Below, piece by piece: positions 7,455-14,590 of a DNA stretch of 38,078 nt. Source of the stretch: an uncultured Chitinophagaceae bacterium. GTDB lineage: Bacteria; Bacteroidota; Bacteroidia; Chitinophagales; Chitinophagaceae. The stretch is taken from the NCBI GenBank assembly GCA_903881425.1, contig CAIRTF010000031.1, positions 1 to 38,078 of the forward strand, read 5' to 3'. How positions within the stretch are numbered: position 1 is the stretch's first letter; every line of letters starts with the position of its first letter. The translations under genes and the position numbers were made by a program. The notes below the pieces were generated by a model. The model made no database searches and was not told the DNA's origin. It worked only from the letters and a program-made list of their open reading frames with translations.

Positions 7455-7486
7455 AAAATAAAAAAGTCCCGCAGAAGCGGAACTTT
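7455..7486 (-). terminator. Terminator directly upstream of the rluE start codon
   Basis: On the minus strand AAAGTTCCGC pairs with GCGGGACTTT (with one G-U pair) around a 4-nt loop, followed by TTTTTTATTTT. The T run ends about 6 nt before the rluE ATG. It would either stop transcripts before rluE or end a small RNA encoded on the minus strand to its right. Confidence 0.7.
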
Positions 7487-7843
7487 GTATATGGATGGGT
7501 TAGTAAGTACCGGGAAATAAATTTCCCTACACAATATTATAAATAGTTTTATCCAATACAAAAAAAATTAAAAGAATTTTATTAACATTTTTAACGCAAA
7601 TGTGAATTGTAGTATTTATTATAAATGGTTGCTGATTGATTTTATTGAAGCAATAAAACTCGTTCGATGATTTTTTTTAAAAGGCAATCTCTTAAAACAT
7701 TGATGAATAAAGGGTTTCATTCATATTCAAAAAAGTGAATGATACAATGTTATATCATTGATTAATAAAAATCATTAATGAGAAACTTCACTACTAAGCC
7801 ATTTTAACTTTGTAAAAAAAACTTCCATCAATACTGCACTTAT
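7487..7843. other. Divergent intergenic region between rluE and the lpxD-type gene
   Basis: This AT-rich stretch has no convincing protein frame. It holds a GGGAAATAAATTTCCC hairpin (7512-7527) upstream of the rluE terminator, which could be part of an RNA leader. TAACTTTG at 7805-7812 fits a plus-strand -7 promoter element for the lpxD-type gene. The rest shows only A/T-rich sequence and partial inverted repeats. Confidence 0.4.
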
Positions 7844-7851
7844 TACCTTTG
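7844..7851 (+). promoter_or_regulatory. Candidate -7 element of the lpxD-type gene
   Basis: TACCTTTG matches TAnnTTTG and lies 21 bp before the ATG at 7873. It argues against the in-frame TTG at 7849 being the start codon, because that TTG is part of the promoter element. TAACTTTG at 7805-7812 is an alternative. Confidence 0.4.
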
Positions 7852-7872
7852 ATACACACTAAAACATGGATT

Positions 7873-8820
7873 ATGCAATTTCCTTCACCTGTTGCTGCAT
7901 CATGGATCGCTGAATTGATTGATGCAGAATTATTAGGTAACAGCAATGCTTTTGCAAAAGGTATCAATGAAATACATAAAGTTGAAGATGGTGATTTAGT
8001 GTTTGTAGATCATCCAAAATACTATGATGCTTGTTTGCAAAGCAAAGCATCATTTATCATCATCAATAATAAAGAAGTGATTATTCCAGAAGGGAAAACT
8101 TTATTATTTACCGCAGAACCTTTTGAAGCGTATTTAAAAATCGTTAATCATTTCAGACCATTTGTTGCTAATACAAAACCAATCAGTGATTCTGCAATTA
8201 TTGGAAAAGGAACTGTTATTATGCCGAATGTTTTTATTGGCGATCATGTTACAATCGGAGAAAATTGCATCATTCATCCTAACGTAACTATTCAGCATCA
8301 TTGCATCATTGGTAATAATGTTATCATTCAATCAGGAACAGTTATCGGTGGTGATGCATTTTATTATAATAGTAAAAAGAACCGCGAAGTTTGGTATAAA
8401 AGAATGAATAGTTGCGGCAATGTAGTGATAGAAGATAATGTGGAGATTGGTGCAAACTGTACCATAGATCGTGGCGTAACCGCTTCTACAAAAATTGGCA
8501 AAGGGACCATGATGGATAACTTAATTCATATTGGGCATGAAGTGGAAATTGGAAAAAATTGTTTGCTTGCATCGCAAGTGGGCATTGCGGGTGCAACCAC
8601 ATTAGAAGATGGGGTGACTTTATGGGGGCAGGTTGGTGTAAATAAAACAATCACCATCAAATCAGGTGCTGTGGTAATGGGACAAGCCGGTGTAACCAAT
8701 ACCATTGAGGGCAATAAAGTATATATGGGCACACCTGCTATTGATGTAAGAGAAAAAAGAAGGGAATTTGTTTGGGTGAAACGTATCCCTGAATTATGGA
8801 AGAAAGTAATGGAATCATAA
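7873..8820 (+). CDS. lpxD: LpxD-type UDP-3-O-acylglucosamine N-acyltransferase
   Basis: The 315-residue protein has the two-part LpxD layout. An N-terminal uridine-binding domain (residues 1 to about 95, with [11 protein letters not shown]) precedes a left-handed beta-helix of hexapeptide repeats (about 105-285). The likely catalytic histidine is H222 in [11 protein letters not shown]. LpxD adds the N-linked 3-hydroxyacyl chain in lipid A synthesis. Bacteroidetes often carry an extra copy like this apart from the main lpx cluster, so it may be a paralogue with another acyl preference. I chose ATG 7873 because [15 protein letters not shown] is the family N-terminus. Its end overlaps the convergent epimerase gene by 6 bp. 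Confidence 0.82.
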   Translation: MQFPSPVAASWIAELIDAELLGNSNAFAKGINEIHKVEDGDLVFVDHPKYYDACLQSKASFIIINNKEVIIPEGKTLLFTAEPFEAYLKIVNHFRPFVANTKPISDSAIIGKGTVIMPNVFIGDHVTIGENCIIHPNVTIQHHCIIGNNVIIQSGTVIGGDAFYYNSKKNREVWYKRMNSCGNVVIEDNVEIGANCTIDRGVTASTKIGKGTMMDNLIHIGHEVEIGKNCLLASQVGIAGATTLEDGVTLWGQVGVNKTITIKSGAVVMGQAGVTNTIEGNKVYMGTPAIDVREKRREFVWVKRIPELWKKVMES

Positions 8821-9783
8821 ATGATATTTCTCTTTCAGCTCACCGCAAATTCTTTTGATCGATTCTTTAATGGGTCGGTATTCGAAATTTAATAAATAAG
8901 TGTTGATTTTGCTGTTATCAAAATACACTTTTGCTTGTGCTGTTTTGGCTGTCTCTTTTGTAAGCAATGGTTCTTTTCCGGTTAATTTTCCTTTGATGGC
9001 TTCTAAACGCCAAACGATCGAGGCTAAAAACGGCGTAACTTTTTTGTGGGGTGGTTTTTTATTGAATGCTAATGCAATCTCTGTAAAAATTTCTTTATAA
9101 GAAACATTCGCTGCACTTAAAATAAATCTTTGTTCATTGATGGTTCCGTTCATTAATTTAATCATTATTTCTACAACATCCATCACATCCACAAAACCGC
9201 TTACTCCGTTTGTGTACCAAGGAAATTCATCATAGACCGATTTAAAAATACTTGATGAGCCGTTTTCCCAATCACCACAACCTAAAATAATTACCGGATT
9301 TACGATTACCGCTTTCAATCCTTCGCCAATACCTCGCCATACTTCCATTTCAGCGAGATATTTTGTTTTACCGTATTCACTATTACTTGTTTCTTCGCTC
9401 CAATTCATCCGCTCGTTGATCTTTTTATCTTCTCTTATTCTTCCCAAAGCAGCAACAGAACTTACAAACAATAATTTTTCAACGCCTTTATTTAAACAGG
9501 CATTTACTACATTGGTTGTTCCTTCTACATTCGTTTGGTGTAATAATTTTTTCTTTTTAGGATTGAAAGAAACGATTGCTGCACAATGATATACTTTAGT
9601 AACATCTACAAGCGCTTCTTCCAATGAAATGATATCCAGAATATCTCCTTTTATCCAATCGACGCCTTCCAATTCAAACGGAATAGTATTACGATATAGG
9701 GCCTTTACAGACTCACCACGTTTAATCAATTCTTTCACTAAATGTGAACCCACTAAACCCGAAGCACCGGTAACTAATATCAT
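8815..9783 (-). CDS. NAD-dependent epimerase/dehydratase family protein
   Basis: This 322-residue extended SDR begins [15 protein letters not shown], a textbook Rossmann nucleotide-binding motif, and has the catalytic YGKTK ([11 protein letters not shown]). The region [15 protein letters not shown] and VNPVIILG resemble the dihydroflavonol-reductase-like branch. The natural substrate is unknown. An upstream in-frame codon would extend it into the fur stop, but the ATG at 9783 places the Rossmann motif at the N-terminus as usual. It is the third gene of the sco1-fur operon, 32 bp after fur. Confidence 0.82.
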   Translation of the reverse strand: MILVTGASGLVGSHLVKELIKRGESVKALYRNTIPFELEGVDWIKGDILDIISLEEALVDVTKVYHCAAIVSFNPKKKKLLHQTNVEGTTNVVNACLNKGVEKLLFVSSVAALGRIREDKKINERMNWSEETSNSEYGKTKYLAEMEVWRGIGEGLKAVIVNPVIILGCGDWENGSSSIFKSVYDEFPWYTNGVSGFVDVMDVVEIMIKLMNGTINEQRFILSAANVSYKEIFTEIALAFNKKPPHKKVTPFLASIVWRLEAIKGKLTGKEPLLTKETAKTAQAKVYFDNSKINTYLLNFEYRPIKESIKRICGELKEKYHL

Positions 9784-9815
9784 GAAATTAGATTGAGACG
9801 ATGAATGTTTGATTA

Positions 9816-10238
9816 TTATCCATTGCATTTTTCGCAGATTCCGCTCACTACCACATCTGCTCTCTTTTCAATAAAACCCTTTGGCAGTTTCACTTCCGGA
9901 ATAGTACTGTTCTCTAAACAATAGGTTGTACCGCATTCGTCACAAATAAAATGTACATGATCATCATGATGATGACCTTCTGCACATTCATCTTTACATA
10001 AAGCATATAAAACCGAATTATCTGCTGTTGGAATAGAATGAATAATACCTTTTTCTAAAAAAGTTTGTAATGTTCTGTAAATAGTTACCCGATCAAAATG
10101 TTCGCCTGTTTTCTTTTCAATATCAGCATGCGCTAATGCGGCATTCGTTTTTTGAAACAGTTCCAGAATTTTTTTTCTGCTGTCGGTTACACTTAACTGA
10201 CTCCGTTTTAAAATATCTGCAATATCATTTTTCATCAT
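9816..10238 (-). CDS. Fur-family metal-dependent transcriptional regulator
   Basis: The 140-residue protein has an N-terminal winged helix (RSQLSVTDSRKKILELF, then FDRVTIYRTLQTFLEKG) and a metal-binding dimerisation domain. The latter contains HHHDDHVHFICDECG and a second cysteine pair CEKCNG, the structural zinc site. The metal sensed (Fe, Zn or other) cannot be fixed from sequence. Its position between sco1 and the divergent merC, beside a TGCAACA-A-TGTTGCA palindrome, points to zinc or another transition metal. It lies 8 bp after sco1, in the same operon. Confidence 0.88.
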   Translation of the reverse strand: MMKNDIADILKRSQLSVTDSRKKILELFQKTNAALAHADIEKKTGEHFDRVTIYRTLQTFLEKGIIHSIPTADNSVLYALCKDECAEGHHHDDHVHFICDECGTTYCLENSTIPEVKLPKGFIEKRADVVVSGICEKCNG

Positions 10239-10246
10239 CCCCTTTT

Positions 10247-10897
10247 TTATGGATTATTAAATGCACCATTTACAAAGTTGGCTCTTTTTTCTTTCAATAA
10301 CCCCTTAATATCATTTTTCAATTTCTCCAATTCTTCGTTTTTTAAACCATCATATACGCCACCACGTACAATACCATTTTTATCAATCAGCGCAAAGAAT
10401 TGTGTATGCAAAAAATCATCTTTAATATCATTCACCGCATTTTTAGGATCATCAACACCATAACTGAATCTCGCCATTTTATATAAACTATCTTTTCTGC
10501 CGGTTAAGAATATCCATTTTCTGGTATCTACTTTCAAAGAATCGGCATAATGTTTTATTCTGGGAACAGAATCTCTTTCCGGATCGCATGAATGAGACAG
10601 AATCAAAAAATCAGGTTCATCTTTGAACGCCTCATAAATTGTTTTCAAATTATTATTCATTCTCGGACAAATCCCCTTGCAGGTAGTAAAGAAATAATTT
10701 ACTACACATACTTTGCCAATCATATCTCCATTGGTAACAGCCACTCCGTTTTGATTAGTAAAAGAAAAATTTTGCACAGTACCGCGTTGCGGCAAAATAC
10801 TCTGACTTAAAATATTTGTTCCTCTAAAAACAAACAATAAAAACACAATTACCAACACCACAAAAAACAAACTATATCCTAAAAACTTTTTATTCAT
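10247..10897 (-). CDS. SCO1/SenC family copper-binding protein
   Basis: This 216-residue thioredoxin-fold protein is anchored by an N-terminal membrane segment (residues 6-24). It carries the copper ligands C73 and C77 in TTCKGICP, and H164 in DDFLHTQFF, as in SCO proteins that load copper into the CuA site of cytochrome oxidase or keep its cysteines reduced. It faces the periplasm. It is the first gene of a minus-strand operon with fur and the epimerase gene. No oxidase subunits are in the window, so its partner is elsewhere. Confidence 0.88.
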   Translation of the reverse strand: MNKKFLGYSLFFVVLVIVFLLFVFRGTNILSQSILPQRGTVQNFSFTNQNGVAVTNGDMIGKVCVVNYFFTTCKGICPRMNNNLKTIYEAFKDEPDFLILSHSCDPERDSVPRIKHYADSLKVDTRKWIFLTGRKDSLYKMARFSYGVDDPKNAVNDIKDDFLHTQFFALIDKNGIVRGGVYDGLKNEELEKLKNDIKGLLKEKRANFVNGAFNNP

Positions 10898-10970
10898 ACT
10901 ATTAATTGTATGGCGAAGTTAGGAGATGTAGCTTGTTTGCGTTTTACGATAATAAAAAACAATGAATTTA

Positions 10971-11001
10971 TTTGCAACAATGTTGCATATGATTATCTTT
11001 G
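10971..11001 (+). promoter_or_regulatory. merC promoter with embedded palindromic operator
   Basis: TTTG at 10971-10974, a 19-bp spacer and TATCTTTG at 10994-11001 form a good Bacteroidetes promoter. The perfect palindrome TGCAACA-A-TGTTGCA (10973-10987) overlaps the -33 box and fills most of the spacer. A repressor bound there would block transcription. The neighbouring Fur-family protein is the obvious candidate. The start codon at 11006 is so close that the mRNA would be nearly leaderless. Confidence 0.6.
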
Positions 11002-11005
11002 CGAA

Positions 11006-11401
11006 ATGCTTAATCAGAAAATAAATTGGGATGCTATGGGTGTTGCTGCTTCAATTGCCTGCGCTATTCATTGTGCAGTACTTCCGCTTGTACTAAACAG
11101 TTTACCATTATTCGGCATTGAAATTATTCACAATATTTTGTTTGAATATGGAATGATACTACTTGCTTTTTTAGTAGGCGTTTATTCATTATATCATGGA
11201 TGGAAAAAACATCATCACAATTGGAAGCCACTTATTATTTTCTCTGCAGGAATAATTTTTTTGTTAATGAAACAAATTGCAGTCGACTTACATATTTGGT
11301 TCTTGATTCCGGCAGTGATATTAATTATCACTGCTCATTATTATAATTATCAATTTTGCAGATTACATAATCATGCACATAGAGATGATTGCAATCACTA
11401 A
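11006..11401 (+). CDS. MerC-like membrane protein
   Basis: The 131-residue protein has four predicted membrane helices. The N-terminal one carries the cysteine pair C19/C23 in SIACAIHCAVLPLV, characteristic of MerC-type metal transport proteins. The C-terminus is histidine-rich (HNHAHRDDCNH). MerC moves mercuric or other soft metal ions inward in mer operons. Stand-alone Bacteroidetes homologues beside Fur-type regulators are probably zinc- or iron-related. I chose ATG 11006 because MLNQKINWDAMGVAAS is the family start; an upstream in-frame stretch would read through the promoter. Confidence 0.75.
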   Translation: MLNQKINWDAMGVAASIACAIHCAVLPLVLNSLPLFGIEIIHNILFEYGMILLAFLVGVYSLYHGWKKHHHNWKPLIIFSAGIIFLLMKQIAVDLHIWFLIPAVILIITAHYYNYQFCRLHNHAHRDDCNH

Positions 11402-11404
11402 TCT

Positions 11405-12193
11405 CTATTCATCATTTTTTCGAAGGTTTCCTTTTTGATAATTCTTTGCGATTTTATATTGATCAAAAAGTCTTTCTACATAATAGCCAAATTCAAGATC
11501 ATTTAATCTTTGCATGATATCATAAGAGGGTCTGTATTTTAACATGAATGTATCTAATTCAGGTGATTGTAATTTAGTGATCTTGCGAACAAACAATTTA
11601 CTAAAACGATGATCGATATATTTATCCTGCTCTTGCTGTATCAAACGTTTTTGAAGATTTTCTAAATTTCTATTTCGTCGAAACCTAAACATGTTAATCA
11701 ATTCATCTAAATCAAATCCAACAGTTAAACCGCCGGGATTAAAGCCCGGATTGGAACTCAGCTTGATGCCGGGTTTTTTGAAATCAAAATATTTTGCATT
11801 ATCTCTTCTGTTCTGTAAAGAATCTAATCTGTAATTATGATTGCGTACCGCCACATCGGGAAGGTCGGTGGCTTTAACATGTATCATTACATTGAATGAT
11901 TCGATATTACTGATTGTATCGATAGGATATTTAACAGTAGTTTTATTTAATAAGGAAAACCAGATAGAATCTGTAGAGCGAACAGTTAAAACATATCTTC
12001 CGGATGAATCCGTTAATGTTCCCCTGCCCGATGTGCTTACTACTGCAACGGCTTCCAATGGTCTTCTTGCCGAAATATCATACACAGTTCCGCTGATAGT
12101 GATATAGCTATATTTTTTTTGCTGTGCAAGCAGTGTATTAGCAATAATCAATACAATAATAAATAAGTAAAATTTTTTGGCCAACCTTTTCAA
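11405..12193 (-). CDS. Secreted protein with carboxypeptidase-like regulatory domain
   Basis: The product has a signal-peptide-like N-terminus (AKKFYLFIIVLIIANTLLAQ) and then a beta-sandwich of the CarboxypepD_reg type (ITISGTVYDISARRPLEAV, then TLTDSSGRYVLTV). The C-terminal half is charged and of unknown fold. Such proteins are envelope or periplasmic in Bacteroidetes. No ATG start is available: the frame opens with TTG codons at 12265, 12193 and 12184, and TTG 12193 best places the signal peptide. It is the last gene of the parA-esterase set, with a gap of 87 bp or more. Confidence 0.65.
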   Translation of the reverse strand: MKRLAKKFYLFIIVLIIANTLLAQQKKYSYITISGTVYDISARRPLEAVAVVSTSGRGTLTDSSGRYVLTVRSTDSIWFSLLNKTTVKYPIDTISNIESFNVMIHVKATDLPDVAVRNHNYRLDSLQNRRDNAKYFDFKKPGIKLSSNPGFNPGGLTVGFDLDELINMFRFRRNRNLENLQKRLIQQEQDKYIDHRFSKLFVRKITKLQSPELDTFMLKYRPSYDIMQRLNDLEFGYYVERLFDQYKIAKNYQKGNLRKNDE

Positions 12194-12280
12194 TTGAGCT
12201 GTAATATTAAATGCTAATGGGCAGAATAATACATAGCTTATATAAGAATTAACGCTTTTTTGCAAATTAGTAAGTCAATA

Positions 12281-13012
12281 TCAGAATTTTGTTTCAAGTA
12301 TGTATGGTAACATGGCCCGCCATGTTGGCCAATCATGATTGATATCTGCACCCCAAATATCCAAATCATGCCAAATGCCTTTATCCCAGAGCACTTGAGA
12401 GAATCTTCTGTTTGCTTCTGGGTCTTCGTAAGATCCGCTGCCGGTATAGATATGAATATGATGACTTGCTTTTATTTTATCTAAATACCAATCATCCTTC
12501 AAATTGGGAATATAATGAATAGGGCTGTTGAAATAAACCTGTTCATCCCAATAACCTTTTGTGTATTCAGTCAAATCATATACACCGCTCATGCTAATTG
12601 TTCCGTTAATAATATCGGGGCGTTTTAAAAATAAATTCATGGCATGCAATGCGCCTAAACTTGCTCCGCATGTATACACATAGGTTTCATTGCTGCTGGC
12701 ATTTCTAATAAACGGAACTACTTCATTAAATACATAATTATTGAATTGATTATGACGAATGGCTTTATGCTCAGGTAACATTTCATTACTCATCCAACTT
12801 TCTTTATTGATACTATCAATACTGAACACTTTTATTTTTCCTGCATCAATCAATGGAGCTAATGCATCCATCATCTGAAATCTTTCATACTCCAAATAAT
12901 CTGCTCCGGCTGTTGGAATTAATAAAACCGCAAATCCATAATAGCCATATGTTACTATCGGCATTTCTTTATTTAATGACGGACTGAACCATGAGGTTAT
13001 TTGTTTTTCCAT
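12281..13012 (-). CDS. Esterase-type alpha/beta hydrolase
   Basis: The 243-residue protein belongs to the putative-esterase (esterase D-like) group. It has VYTCGASLGALHAMNLF with a nucleophile serine in G-A-S-L-G, and a late histidine in DINHDWPTWRAMLPY. No signal peptide is present, so it is cytoplasmic. The substrate is not evident. The start is ATG 13012 (MEKQITSWFSP); an extension further upstream would overlap parA in another frame and is not supported. It follows parA by 25 bp and probably shares its transcript. Confidence 0.82.
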   Translation of the reverse strand: MEKQITSWFSPSLNKEMPIVTYGYYGFAVLLIPTAGADYLEYERFQMMDALAPLIDAGKIKVFSIDSINKESWMSNEMLPEHKAIRHNQFNNYVFNEVVPFIRNASSNETYVYTCGASLGALHAMNLFLKRPDIINGTISMSGVYDLTEYTKGYWDEQVYFNSPIHYIPNLKDDWYLDKIKASHHIHIYTGSGSYEDPEANRRFSQVLWDKGIWHDLDIWGADINHDWPTWRAMLPYILETKF

Positions 13013-13037
13013 AAACTTTTTTAGTGATGTTGATAGA

Positions 13038-13781
13038 TCAATCAATACAATTTTTTTTGATCTCTTTCCAAAGATCTCGATAACATTGGGCTGCATAACT
13101 GCTGGCAGCATAGGTTTCAAGCGGAGACTGATGTGTGCCCATTTTTTCAATATCGCTCAAATACGGAATATAACTTTTAAAGAAAACATGATCTCTGTAA
13201 AAAGCACTCATGGTTTCGTGATGTAAATTTTTTCTGTGATCAACCATACTGAAAAAACATTTCAGCTTTTCTTTATCTAATTCATTCTCTTCAAAGTAAT
13301 GAAGTACAGTTTCAAAAGAACGAATAGATAAAGTAGTTGGAATATTCGGCATCAATACCCAATCAACTGCATTAAAAATATTATCATGCAGTAAAGAAAT
13401 GCCGGGAGGTGCATCTAATATCACTACATCAAAATCTTTTTTTAATCCCGCAATCAATCCGTGTAATTTTCTTTTGGATTGCTTCATCTCACTCAGTAAA
13501 ACATCTGCTTGTCTTGCTGAAAGATCTGCAGGAATAATTGATAGGTTGGAATATTTTGTTGGCTGAACAGCATCTATCAAATCCATTTCATTATTCAATA
13601 ATTTTTTAGATTCATTTTTTACCGAAGCCTCCACGCCTAAGTAAAAAGAAGAAGATCCTTGCGGGTCTAAATCCCATACCAATGTTCTGTAATTATCTTT
13701 TGCAGAAAGATAGGCAAGATTGATGGAGGCTGCGGTTTTGCCAACACCGCCCTTCAGGTTGTATAATGCGAGTGTTACCAT
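13038..13781 (-). CDS. ParA/MinD-type ATPase
   Basis: The 247-residue protein has the deviant Walker A KGGVGKTAASINLAY (about residues 10-24), Walker A' WDLDPQGSSSFYLG and DVVILDAPPGISLL. These define the ParA ATPases that partition chromosomes, plasmids or other cargo. No parB gene or parS-like repeats lie beside it; the downstream neighbours are an esterase and an envelope protein. It may position some cell structure rather than DNA; this is inference. A terminator at 13811-13841 separates it from the upstream two-component genes. Confidence 0.88.
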   Translation of the reverse strand: MVTLALYNLKGGVGKTAASINLAYLSAKDNYRTLVWDLDPQGSSSFYLGVEASVKNESKKLLNNEMDLIDAVQPTKYSNLSIIPADLSARQADVLLSEMKQSKRKLHGLIAGLKKDFDVVILDAPPGISLLHDNIFNAVDWVLMPNIPTTLSIRSFETVLHYFEENELDKEKLKCFFSMVDHRKNLHHETMSAFYRDHVFFKSYIPYLSDIEKMGTHQSPLETYAASSYAAQCYRDLWKEIKKNCID

Positions 13782-13810
13782 AGACTATAAATATACAAAA
13801 CCTTTAAAAT

Positions 13811-13841
13811 AAAAAAAGGGCCAGGATAAAAATCCAGCCCC
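13811..13841 (-). terminator. Terminator after the two-component operon
   Basis: On the minus strand a GGGC/GCCC stem with an inner GGAT/ATCC stem is followed by TTTTTTTATTTT. It lies between the response regulator and parA. Confidence 0.65.
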
Positions 13842-13971
13842 GCTTATAAAAATCCAATATCCTATGAAAAACCATGGTAAAGGTATTAAACAAATGATAC
13901 CGAGTGTCACCCGAAAGAATGATTTTGGATTAAGAAACCATATAAATCGGTGTGCTTTGATTAAACCCGTA

Positions 13972-14589
13972 TTAAAACCAAGTTCTTATTTTTACCAAAG
14001 CAGCAGTTCTGGAGGAGACTTCTAATTTTAAATACAAATTGGCTATATGGGTTTTAACTGTATTAACTGAAACATACAGCGATTCTGCCATTTGCTGATT
14101 TGTTTTCCCCTCATAAATAGATTGTAGTACCTCAAACTCTCTTTCACTTAAAGGTTTTGAAATACGTTTATTAATTAGATTGAAAGACAATTTTGGTTGC
14201 ATACTGATATTACGTTGCGCAAAATTGTATAAAGCAATTTCAATATTTACCAACAAATCTCTTTCGTCAAAAGGTTTTACAATATAGCCTGCGGGTTTAA
14301 CTTTTTTTGCACGATCAATGGTGGCTCGATCTGCATGAGAAGTTAAAAATATGAAGGGTAATTGATATTCTTTGTTAATAAGATCGCCTGTATCAATGCC
14401 ATCTTTTTCATTACCCAAATTAATATCCGTCAACACAACATCGGGAGTATTCATCTCTAATTCATTAATAGCATCATTATAATTATATGCTACACCGGAA
14501 ACAGCAAAATCAATATTGTTCAAACAATTTTTAATATCAGCTGCAATCAAAGGGTCATCTTCAATAATCAGGATTCTTATTTCATTCAT
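13972..14589 (-). CDS. Response regulator, receiver plus LuxR-type HTH
   Basis: The 205-residue protein has an N-terminal receiver domain (acidic pocket IIEDD, phosphoacceptor D55 in VVLTDINLG, conserved lysine in GYIVKPF). A C-terminal LuxR/NarL helix-turn-helix follows (PLSEREFEVLQSIYEGKTNQ, then VSVNTVKTHI). It would bind DNA when phosphorylated by the kinase encoded just upstream. The start is ATG 14589 (MNEIRILIIEDD), one base after the kinase stop, so the pair is translationally coupled. The target genes are unknown. Confidence 0.92.
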   Translation of the reverse strand: MNEIRILIIEDDPLIAADIKNCLNNIDFAVSGVAYNYNDAINELEMNTPDVVLTDINLGNEKDGIDTGDLINKEYQLPFIFLTSHADRATIDRAKKVKPAGYIVKPFDERDLLVNIEIALYNFAQRNISMQPKLSFNLINKRISKPLSEREFEVLQSIYEGKTNQQMAESLYVSVNTVKTHIANLYLKLEVSSRTAALVKIRTWF

Positions 14590-14590
14590 A

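Noticed and set aside
9784-9828. A 15-codon N-terminal extension of the epimerase
   Set aside because: It overlaps the fur stop, and the Rossmann motif starts at the downstream ATG 9783.
13864-14025. A 53-codon plus-strand frame starting MKNHGKGIKQM
   Set aside because: It overlaps the end of the response regulator gene on the other strand, shows no family resemblance and no promoter.
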